Positions 56,964 through 64,000 of a stretch of DNA of 64,000 nucleotides are shown piece by piece. Location of the stretch: positions 61,832 through 125,831 of the forward strand of contig PKDZ01000040.1 of assembly GCA_002862785.1 (NCBI GenBank). The letters are read 5' to 3'. A program made the position numbers and the translations under genes. The notes under the pieces are model-generated. The model did no database searches, had not been told where the DNA came from, and saw nothing but the letters and a program-made list of their open reading frames with translations. Origin of the DNA: Flavobacteriales bacterium. Lineage in GTDB: Bacteria; Bacteroidota; Bacteroidia; Flavobacteriales_D; Sanyastnellaceae. Every line of letters begins with the position of its first letter. The stretch's first letter is position 1.

Positions 56964-58178
56964 ATGCGCATTCTCCAACTGTGCCACAAGCCGCCCCGGC
57001 CCTCCATTGACGGGGGGTGCCTGGCGATGGACGCCATGACCCACGGATTTCTGGAGAATGGGGCCAACGTCAAGGTGCTGACCGCGGCGACGCACAAGCA
57101 CCCGATCCTCATGGACACCCTCGGAGAGCGCTATCTCCATTCCACCGATTTGGAAGCGGTCGCCATCGAGACCCGACTGGACGTGCGTGATGCATACGTG
57201 GCCCTCATGAATGGCGAGTCGTACAACATCTCGAGGTTCTATGCCCACCACTACGCGATGGTGGTCAAGCAAGCCCTGTCGAAGAGACGCTACCACGTCG
57301 TTCACCTCGAAAGCCTCTACACCACGCCTTACATCGACATCATTCGGCAATACGCGCCCAACGCCTTGATTTCCCTGAGGAGCCACAACCACGAATACCA
57401 GATCTGGGAACAGCGGTGGAAGGCGAGTCGCAATCCGTTCTACCGCGTCATCCTCCGCCACTTGAGCAAGACCCTCGAGCGGTACGAAAAGGAGGCGATC
57501 GAAAAAGTGGATGCCGTGGTGTCCATCAGCGACAGGGAGGCGCAGGGCTATCGCGACTGGGGGTATTCCGGACCAATCCACGTGGCCGGCTTTGGCATTG
57601 ACACCTCAGCCCTTACCCAAGACCACGACCTCCGTCCTTCGCGCGCATCCGGTCCGGTCCGGATGTTTCACTTGGGCGCCATGGACTGGGGTCCGAACCG
57701 AGAAGGAGTGGACTGGTTTCTGAACTCGGTCTGGCCTTCCGTCGTGGCCCGCCATCCCGATACCGAATTCCACCTTGCCGGCAAAGGGCTCGACCCCACA
57801 TGGCATTCTGACATTCCCGGTGTCGTCAACCATGGCGAGGTGCCGGATGCCGAGGCCTTCTGTGCCCAATTCGATCTCCTCGTCGTCCCGCTGCTTCGGG
57901 GAGCCGGCATCCGCGTGAAAATCGTGGAGGCCATGGCCAAAGGGATTCCTGTGGCCACGACGGGCAAGGGCGTGGCGGGACTCGATCTCGAAGATCGACA
58001 GTGCATCGCACACGGCCCCCCAGAGCAGTTGGGTGACCTTCTCGATGGAATCCTGAATCAGCCGGAGCAGCTCCGCACCATGGCCGAACGTTCCCGGGAA
58101 ATCGCCTTGGAGCGGTTCGACCGGAAGCGCATCGGACGGGAGCTCATGCTGTTCTACGATGCCCATGCCCAACTCTGA
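56964..58178 (+). CDS. GT4-type glycosyltransferase
   Basis: 'MRILQLCHKPPRPSIDGGCLAMDAM', 'DAVVSISDREAQGYRDWG', 'DLLVVPLLRGAGIRVKIVEAMAKGIPVATTGKGVAGL'. Confidence 0.9.
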   Translation: MRILQLCHKPPRPSIDGGCLAMDAMTHGFLENGANVKVLTAATHKHPILMDTLGERYLHSTDLEAVAIETRLDVRDAYVALMNGESYNISRFYAHHYAMVVKQALSKRRYHVVHLESLYTTPYIDIIRQYAPNALISLRSHNHEYQIWEQRWKASRNPFYRVILRHLSKTLERYEKEAIEKVDAVVSISDREAQGYRDWGYSGPIHVAGFGIDTSALTQDHDLRPSRASGPVRMFHLGAMDWGPNREGVDWFLNSVWPSVVARHPDTEFHLAGKGLDPTWHSDIPGVVNHGEVPDAEAFCAQFDLLVVPLLRGAGIRVKIVEAMAKGIPVATTGKGVAGLDLEDRQCIAHGPPEQLGDLLDGILNQPEQLRTMAERSREIALERFDRKRIGRELMLFYDAHAQL

Positions 58179-59400
58179 GCCGAGGAAGCCCCGCGTGGCC
58201 GTGGTGACGCCCCGGTTTCCTTTGCCGCTCAACAAAGGCGACCGGCTGCGCATCCACCATCAGCTGTCCATCCTTCACCGTCACTTCGACATCGACTTGC
58301 ACTGCCTCTCCTTCCGCAAGGTGAGTGATTCGGAACGGGAGTCGATGATGGACCGCTGTGATCACTTGACGGTTTACCACCTCAGCTGGTTCCGAGCCAT
58401 CATCCGGATGATCTGGGCGCCCATGTCGAGACGGCCGTTTCAGGTCCTCCTGTTCACGGAAAAGCGCCTGATCCGGGACATGCGCCAACGGATTCTCCAA
58501 CGCAGCCCCGACGTTTTGCTGGCCCAGATGGTCCGTACGGCCGAATACGTCAAGGATTTCGACGCGGTTCCCCACGTCCTCGACATCATGGACACCCTGC
58601 ATGCTGGCGCAGAGCGCGAGGCCGAGAAGGCGCCTTTTTGGAAACGGCCCTTGCTCCTCGAGGAAGGCCGGCGACTCGTGCGATACGAGCACCGCATGCC
58701 AAATTATTTCGACGCCTGCACCATCATCAGCCGGCAAGACCGCGACCTCCTGCCCCACCCAGACAGGGACGCGGTCGTCATCGTACCGAACGGCGTCAAC
58801 ACCGACTTTTTCGATCCGGACGCCACGGTTCAGCCATTGGACGGGGACTCCGGCCCACTTGATGTGGCGTTTTGCGGCAACCTCGGCTATGCCCCCAACG
58901 TCGTCGCTGCGCGCTACCTCGTCCAGGACATTGCGCCGGCCTTCGAGTCCCTCACAGGCCGCCCGCTGAAGGTGTTGCTCTCCGGAGCCCAACCGGCCCA
59001 AGCGGTCCTGGCCCTGGCCGGACGTCATGTCCGCGTCGCAGCCAATGTTCCGGACATCCGTTCCGCCTATCTCGCCGCCCCTTTGTTCGTCGCCCCGATG
59101 CTGGTGAACACGGGTCTGCAGAACAAACTGCTGGAAGCCATGGCCCTGAGACGGGTCTGCATCACCACACCCCGGGCCTTGTCCGCCATGGGCAAAGACC
59201 CCGGCGCCACCGTCGTCTCCGCCGAAAATCCAGAAGACTTTGCCCTGCAAATCGCCCGCTGGCTGGACGACGAAGGCAGGCGGCGTCACATGGGACGGGA
59301 GGCCAGACGGTGGGTCGCCAGCGCGTTCGATTGGACGACGGCTACGGCAACCTTGGTTGCATTGCTCATGAAACACGCCAAAAAGGGCGCTTCAGCTTGA
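58159..59400 (+). CDS. Glycosyltransferase resembling the PEP-CTERM/EpsH-associated sugar transferase family
   Basis: 'RVAVVTPRFPLPLNKGDRLRIHHQLSILHRHFDIDLHCLSF', 'VLDIMDTLHAGAERE', 'VIVPNGVNTDFFDPDA', 'FVAPMLVNTGLQNKLLEAMAL'. Confidence 0.88.
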   Translation: MPMPNSEPRKPRVAVVTPRFPLPLNKGDRLRIHHQLSILHRHFDIDLHCLSFRKVSDSERESMMDRCDHLTVYHLSWFRAIIRMIWAPMSRRPFQVLLFTEKRLIRDMRQRILQRSPDVLLAQMVRTAEYVKDFDAVPHVLDIMDTLHAGAEREAEKAPFWKRPLLLEEGRRLVRYEHRMPNYFDACTIISRQDRDLLPHPDRDAVVIVPNGVNTDFFDPDATVQPLDGDSGPLDVAFCGNLGYAPNVVAARYLVQDIAPAFESLTGRPLKVLLSGAQPAQAVLALAGRHVRVAANVPDIRSAYLAAPLFVAPMLVNTGLQNKLLEAMALRRVCITTPRALSAMGKDPGATVVSAENPEDFALQIARWLDDEGRRRHMGREARRWVASAFDWTTATATLVALLMKHAKKGASA

Positions 59401-59410
59401 TTCGACCCCG

Positions 59411-59418
59411 TATTTTTG
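59411..59418 (+). promoter_or_regulatory. Candidate -7 box TATTTTTG, 4 nt before ATG 59423
   Basis: Same 12-nt register. Confidence 0.45.
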
Positions 59419-59422
59419 GGGC

Positions 59423-60325
59423 ATGGAGAAGACCATTCCCCTATTGGATGCTTCCCGGTTCCTTGAGGGATCTGAGGCGGATCGGATGCAGTTTGCAAAA
59501 GACCTGCGGGATGCCTTTGAGCGTTATGGATTCATCACGCTTGAGAACCACGGCCTTGAACAGGACCTCATCGACCAGACCTACAAGGAGGCCGAGCGGT
59601 TCTTCGCTCTTCCCGAGGAGAGGAAACTTCAGACCAGCATCCCTGGGGTGGGTGGCAACTTCGGCTATACCCCTTTCGGACGGGAACACGCCAAGGATGA
59701 GGCCCGAGCCGACCTGAAGGAATTCTATCACTTCGCGCAGCGGCACTACGACCAACCGGATTGCCCGGAGGCACCCGACTTTGTCGCTGCCGGTCAGGAG
59801 TTGTACGGGCGCATGGAGGCGCTGGCCGGGGAATTGCTCAAAGCGGTCGCCCTCTCCATCGACCTCGATCTCGATTACTTCACCCAACAAGTCCAGGGAG
59901 GCAACAGCATCCTGCGCGTCCTCCATTATCCTCCGGCGCCCGATGCTCCTGCAGATGCACCCCGCGCGGGGAGTCATGAAGACATCAACCTCATCACCCT
60001 CCTCGTGGGCAGCTCGGCCGATGGTCTGGAGGTCCTCGACATGGAAGGCGATTGGATTCCAGTCAAGGCCCACGGCAAGCACCTGACCGTCAACGTCGGA
60101 GACATGTTGCAGAACCTCACCGGGGGGCTACTCCGCTCGACCACGCACCGCGTCGTCCTTCCTAAGGGGAGCGGGCGCGAATCCTCCCGGTTCAGCCTGC
60201 CATTCTTCCTCCACCCAATGGGCACCATGCCGCTCGACCCCATCATGGGCGATCGGGGAGCCCATCCGTGTTGGACGGCAGCGGACTTTCTGGATCATCG
60301 GCTGAATGAAATCGGCCTGAAGTAA
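59423..60325 (+). CDS. Isopenicillin N synthase-like 2OG-Fe(II) oxygenase
   Basis: 'AFERYGFITLENHGLEQDLIDQTYKEAERFFALPEERK', HxD 'SHEDINLITLLVGSS', distal H 'RSTTHRV', 'SRFSLPFFLHP'. Confidence 0.92.
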   Translation: MEKTIPLLDASRFLEGSEADRMQFAKDLRDAFERYGFITLENHGLEQDLIDQTYKEAERFFALPEERKLQTSIPGVGGNFGYTPFGREHAKDEARADLKEFYHFAQRHYDQPDCPEAPDFVAAGQELYGRMEALAGELLKAVALSIDLDLDYFTQQVQGGNSILRVLHYPPAPDAPADAPRAGSHEDINLITLLVGSSADGLEVLDMEGDWIPVKAHGKHLTVNVGDMLQNLTGGLLRSTTHRVVLPKGSGRESSRFSLPFFLHPMGTMPLDPIMGDRGAHPCWTAADFLDHRLNEIGLK

Positions 60326-60425
60326 GATGCTGAACCGGGAGCGCACCGGGATAGCATTTCTTAAGACGGAACCCCGACGAAGGCAGGCAGCCTTGACGTT
60401 ATTTCAGCGCAGCAAACACCGCTGA

Positions 60426-61886
60426 ATGAACATCCGCACAATTCTCCTCTCCCTCCTTTCTGCCGCTGTCGGTGGATGGGTGGTCCTCCAGTTCCAGCCC
60501 GCCCATTCTGTTGCCGTGCCGGACGCACCACCCATGCCGGTCATGGAGGCGCTTCACCCTGCCCCAGCCGAATCGGTTCCCGTGGCTTCTCCCCGACCGG
60601 CTCCCGCCGCCCTTCCCGCAGAGGGGTTCAACGCCGCGGCGGATGCCGCGTTGGATGCCGTGGTCCACATCCGTACTGCCCAGACGATGGCGACGAACGG
60701 CGGATGGGGGCAATTCTTCGGGATGCCCGGTTCTGCGCAAATCCAGCGTGGCTCCGGCAGCGGCGTCATCTTGTCCGAAGCCGGGCTGATCGTCACCAAC
60801 CACCACGTCATCGACGGCGCGGGTGCCATCGAAGTCGGGCTCAACGACAACCGTTCATTCGAGGCTGAACTGGTCGGAAGCGATCCGGCCACCGACATCG
60901 CCGTGCTCCGCATCGAAGCAAACGGGCTCACGGCCCTCCCCTGGGGAAACAGCGATGACGTGCGCATCGGCGATTGGGTGCTGGCCGTGGGCAATCCCTT
61001 CGACCTGACCAGCACGGTCACAGCGGGCATCGTCTCGGCCAAGGCACGCGACATCCAGTTGCTCCGCCCCGATTACGCCCGGGATGTCTTTCCGGTCGAG
61101 AGCTTCATCCAGACTGATGCCGCCGTGAACCCGGGGAATTCAGGTGGCGCTCTGGTCGACACCCGCGGACAACTTGTGGGCATCAACACCGCCATTGCTT
61201 CCCGAACCGGCAGTTATGCGGGCTACTCCTTTGCCGTTCCAGCCAATCTGGCCGCAAAAGTGGCCCGGGACCTCATTGAATTCGGCCAAGTCCAACGCGC
61301 ATTCCTCGGCGTGACCATTCGCCCCGTCAATGAAGCCATGGCCGAAGAAGCCGGACTGCCCGGTGTGGAAGGCGTCATGGTCACCGGGTTGACCGAGGAT
61401 GGCGGGGCGGCGGAAGCCGGACTGCGCGAAGGCGATGTCATCCTCTCCGTGGATGGCGACGACACACCCACCCTGCCCCTCTTGCTGGAGCGGGTCAACC
61501 GCCACAGGCCCGGAGAGCGGACCGACATCGAGGTTTGGCGGAACGGGCGGTCTCAGGGGTTTACCGTCGAATTGAAGGACCGCTTTGGCCGCACCGAACT
61601 CAATGCGGCCGAGGAGAGCCGCCGTGAAACACTTTACGGCGCCATCCTCGAAAATGACGCAGACAAGGAGGGTGTGCTCGTGGTGGAATCCGGGACCGGG
61701 GCCCTCGGCCGAACCGGAGTGCCCCCCGGCACCCTCATTCAAACGGTGGACGGAGCGCCCATCGCCTCGACGGCAGATCTGATGGCCGCCATCGAACAGG
61801 CTCAGGAAGCGGGGCGAAAGGCCGTGCTGATCGAAGGGCTCACCCCAGATGGACGTCCTGCCTGGTTTGGAATGGGCGTGCGCTGA
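60426..61886 (+). CDS. DegP/HtrA-family serine protease with PDZ domains
   Basis: Triad 'IVTNHHVIDGA', 'DIAVLRI', 'VNPGNSGGALV'; 'AFLGVTIRPVNEAMAEEAGL' PDZ. Confidence 0.96.
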   Translation: MNIRTILLSLLSAAVGGWVVLQFQPAHSVAVPDAPPMPVMEALHPAPAESVPVASPRPAPAALPAEGFNAAADAALDAVVHIRTAQTMATNGGWGQFFGMPGSAQIQRGSGSGVILSEAGLIVTNHHVIDGAGAIEVGLNDNRSFEAELVGSDPATDIAVLRIEANGLTALPWGNSDDVRIGDWVLAVGNPFDLTSTVTAGIVSAKARDIQLLRPDYARDVFPVESFIQTDAAVNPGNSGGALVDTRGQLVGINTAIASRTGSYAGYSFAVPANLAAKVARDLIEFGQVQRAFLGVTIRPVNEAMAEEAGLPGVEGVMVTGLTEDGGAAEAGLREGDVILSVDGDDTPTLPLLLERVNRHRPGERTDIEVWRNGRSQGFTVELKDRFGRTELNAAEESRRETLYGAILENDADKEGVLVVESGTGALGRTGVPPGTLIQTVDGAPIASTADLMAAIEQAQEAGRKAVLIEGLTPDGRPAWFGMGVR

Positions 61887-61904
61887 ATCCCCCGGGGATT
61901 CCCG

Positions 61905-61912
61905 TATATTGA
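61905..61912 (+). promoter_or_regulatory. Candidate -7 box TATATTGA, 4 nt before ATG 61917
   Basis: Same 12-nt register. Confidence 0.35.
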
Positions 61913-61916
61913 AGCA

Positions 61917-62540
61917 ATGGCGGGTACAGCGTTCCGAATCCCCTTGTTTCCCCTCGGGGTCTTCCTCCTTCCCGGGGAACGGACCGGTCTGCACATCTTC
62001 GAACCGAGGTACCGTCAGCTCATCAGTGAGCTGGAAGACGCCCTCAGCGAGGGCCGAGAGCAGGACAATCGGTTCGGCATTCCTTTCCACCATGAGGACG
62101 TGACCGCCTCCACGGGATGCATCGCCCGGCTGGTCGAAATCAAGAAGGTGCACCCCGGAGGCCGAAAGGACATCGTGGTGGAATGTGTTGGCCACTTTGA
62201 GACCCGTCGGTTCGAATCCGTGTCCGCCCCCAAACTCTACCCTGCCGGGCAGGTCGTGAGGCGGGACATTGGCTTGGACGCCGAGCTCGAAACCCGCCAC
62301 ATCGCATTGGTCATGCGGATCAAGGAGATTTTGAGCGAACGCGACATCGATGTGGCCGAGCTGCCGAGCACGACCATTTCGGACATCACCACCTGGTTGG
62401 GGCTCCCCCCAGCCCACAAGCACAGGCTCCTGACCAGCAGCAACAAAGAACGCTCCGACTTCATGCAGAGCGTGCTGCGCTGGACCCTGTCCATCCTTCA
62501 ACAGGAATCCCGAATCGACAAGGGTTTCTTTCCGAATTGA
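61917..62540 (+). CDS. LON peptidase substrate-binding domain protein
   Basis: 'RIPLFPLGVFLLPGERTGLHIFEPRYRQLISELEDALSEGREQDNRFGIPF', 'DEGS'-less C-term; stand-alone LON-N size. Confidence 0.9.
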   Translation: MAGTAFRIPLFPLGVFLLPGERTGLHIFEPRYRQLISELEDALSEGREQDNRFGIPFHHEDVTASTGCIARLVEIKKVHPGGRKDIVVECVGHFETRRFESVSAPKLYPAGQVVRRDIGLDAELETRHIALVMRIKEILSERDIDVAELPSTTISDITTWLGLPPAHKHRLLTSSNKERSDFMQSVLRWTLSILQQESRIDKGFFPN

Positions 62541-62566
62541 GTGGATTCGCGGGCTTGCACCGCCAG

Positions 62567-62574
62567 TATCTTTG
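62567..62574 (+). promoter_or_regulatory. Candidate -7 box TATCTTTG, 4 nt before ATG 62579
   Basis: Close match to TAnnTTTG; same 12-nt register. Confidence 0.5.
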
Positions 62575-62578
62575 TTGC

Positions 62579-63412
62579 ATGAATGCAATCCGGATTCATC
62601 TGTTCGCTCCGGCCTCAGTCACCGGGCTCATGGGGGTGTTGCTCCTCTCAGGGTGCACCCACCCGCAAGGATCCCAGTCCGGCAATGGAGACGAGGCACC
62701 CGTTTATGACGAGACGTATCTCGACCCCACAGGACCGGGCTACATGACCGGTCCGACCCGGGTCCATTACCCGGATCTGGCCGATGTCCATCTCGAAGAG
62801 GAGGAGTATGCCGAGTTCCAAAGCCAGCTCTTCGGATTCATGGAATCCAACAATGAAGGGGAATTCGAGCGGCACTTCCGGGACCATTACATCCCCGAGA
62901 CCTTCCCGCACGACTCCCTGCTCGATCTCTACGTCCGGATGTACTTCCAATGGGACAGCATCGGGGTGACCAATCGCTTTGATCATTGGTGGGTCCGCTA
63001 CGTTTCCCCCTTCACAGAGGGTGAGGTCTACGATGTGGCCATTGCCGAGGTCCGGATGCGCCATCACCAGGTCTTCCAAAAGCGCTGGACGGGCAACTAC
63101 CGCAACTTCGGCCGGACGTTTGCCCAGCGCTACCCTGGGGCCACCATCGAGTACATGGACACCACCTGGGTCGAAGGCAATGGCGACACTGCTCTCCACA
63201 GGTTGATATCCGTGGAAACGGACCGTTTCATCTACTTGGTCCGGGGCCATGCTGACAGCGTCCATGACGACCGCATCCGCCTGTTGCCCGATGGATGGCA
63301 ACTCAGCCCGGAGGTCTTTGCGCTCATGGACTCCGCCGCTGTGGCGACCGTGGAAGAGCACCAAAGACAGTTCGGAAAGCTCGAAGACCGGCCCATGGTC
63401 TCCGGCCGATAA
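62579..63412 (+). CDS. Hypothetical lipoprotein
   Basis: Lipobox 'VLLLSGCTHPQ'; no family recognised. Confidence 0.75.
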   Translation: MNAIRIHLFAPASVTGLMGVLLLSGCTHPQGSQSGNGDEAPVYDETYLDPTGPGYMTGPTRVHYPDLADVHLEEEEYAEFQSQLFGFMESNNEGEFERHFRDHYIPETFPHDSLLDLYVRMYFQWDSIGVTNRFDHWWVRYVSPFTEGEVYDVAIAEVRMRHHQVFQKRWTGNYRNFGRTFAQRYPGATIEYMDTTWVEGNGDTALHRLISVETDRFIYLVRGHADSVHDDRIRLLPDGWQLSPEVFALMDSAAVATVEEHQRQFGKLEDRPMVSGR

Positions 63413-63419
63413 ACGCACC

Positions 63420-64000
63420 ATGGCCCTTCACGTCCACACCGAATGGGGAAGGCTCGGCAGGGTCGTCGTCGGACACGGCCGAGACATGGGCGTCCGGCCC
63501 ACGGTCGAGACGGCGTATGATCCAACGTCCCGGGCCCACCTGGCCGCCGGCACCTATCCAAATGAGACCGCGGTGGCCATGGAGCTCGACGGCCTCGCCG
63601 AGGTCTTGTCCTGTCACGGTGTGGATGTTGTGAGGCCTGCGGATGTACCTGATCTGGAGCAGGTCTTTGCCCGGGATGTTGGCCTCGTCATCGAAGACGT
63701 GTTCTTCCGCTCGCGGATGATTGAGGACCGACAGGCCGAATGGTCCGGCATTGCTCCTCTGCTGGAGGACCTCTCAGTGGAAGAGGTTCCCGAGGAGGTC
63801 CACGTGGAGGGTGGAGACGTGCTCCTGTTGGACGATGCGATCGCCATTGGCGTGACGCGGAAGCCAAACTTGGTGGACAAGCAGACAGCCCGGACCAACC
63901 CGGAGGCAGCCGAGTTCTTTCGAGGGCGATTCCCGCACCGGGAAGTGATCGAAGTCGAGCTTCACAAGGATGACCACAACCCGTTGCTCAGTGCCCTCCA
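63420..64000 (+). CDS. Amidinotransferase / dimethylarginine dimethylaminohydrolase-like protein, 3'-truncated by window edge
   Basis: My translation from ATG 63420 stays open to the edge: 'GRVVVGHGRDMG...QVFARDVGLVIEDVFFRSRMIEDRQAEWSGI...VHVEGGDVLLLDDAIAIGVTRKPN'; absent from the supplied ORF list because it runs off the end. Confidence 0.82.
   Translation, partial: MALHVHTEWGRLGRVVVGHGRDMGVRPTVETAYDPTSRAHLAAGTYPNETAVAMELDGLAEVLSCHGVDVVRPADVPDLEQVFARDVGLVIEDVFFRSRMIEDRQAEWSGIAPLLEDLSVEEVPEEVHVEGGDVLLLDDAIAIGVTRKPNLVDKQTARTNPEAAEFFRGRFPHREVIEVELHKDDHNPLLSAL

Noticed and set aside
60380-60394. AAGGC-AGGCA-GCCTT hairpin upstream of htrA as a regulatory element
   Set aside because: Only five base pairs in high-GC DNA; could be chance, no supporting context.
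1-64000. tRNA, rRNA, prophage, transposon or canonical defence systems
   Set aside because: No cloverleaf with CCA-adjacent signature, no transposase, integrase, Cas or restriction motifs recognised by eye; a tRNAscan/Infernal run would be needed to exclude small RNAs.

Overview
This is a high-GC Bacteroidota chromosome segment (lineage inferred from SusC/SusD genes, several C-terminal type IX secretion sorting tails, a PorT-like protein and TAnnTTTG-type -7 boxes). It is densely coding and I see no rRNA, CRISPR array, prophage or transposon. Main parts: (1) 0-8.7 kb, an alpha-glucan utilisation-type locus (SusC/SusD, two accessory secreted proteins, a GH13 lipoprotein, a PQQ-type sugar dehydrogenase); (2) 8.7-23 kb, mostly housekeeping genes (OmpA/PD40, YfcE-like phosphoesterase, rho, PorT-like, prmA, tpiA, recQ, RlmI-like, pdxH) plus an unusual cysteine dioxygenase-methyltransferase fusion and a PhoD-like phosphatase; (3) 23-36 kb, four large minus-strand secreted proteins with Cys/Asp-rich 'GCTDxxACNY' modules, SprB-like repeats, a fasciclin domain, a recurring unnamed ~190-aa domain and four CBM-like modules, next to a divergent GH13; (4) 38-64 kb, housekeeping genes (HU, trmH, MATE, fmt, fused methylmalonyl-CoA mutase, csaA, gmhB, folP, cdaA, M49 peptidase, LptF/G, two glycosyltransferases, 2OG-Fe oxygenase, HtrA) and a truncated amidinotransferase/DDAH-like gene at the right edge. 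The best candidates for follow-up are the CDO-methyltransferase fusion, the single-chain methylmalonyl-CoA mutase lacking the usual large-subunit N-terminus, the fixed 12-nt spacing between -7 boxes and start codons (leaderless mRNAs), a possible RNA switch in the rho leader, and the recurring unnamed secreted domain. All family names come from motif recognition by eye; no database search was run.
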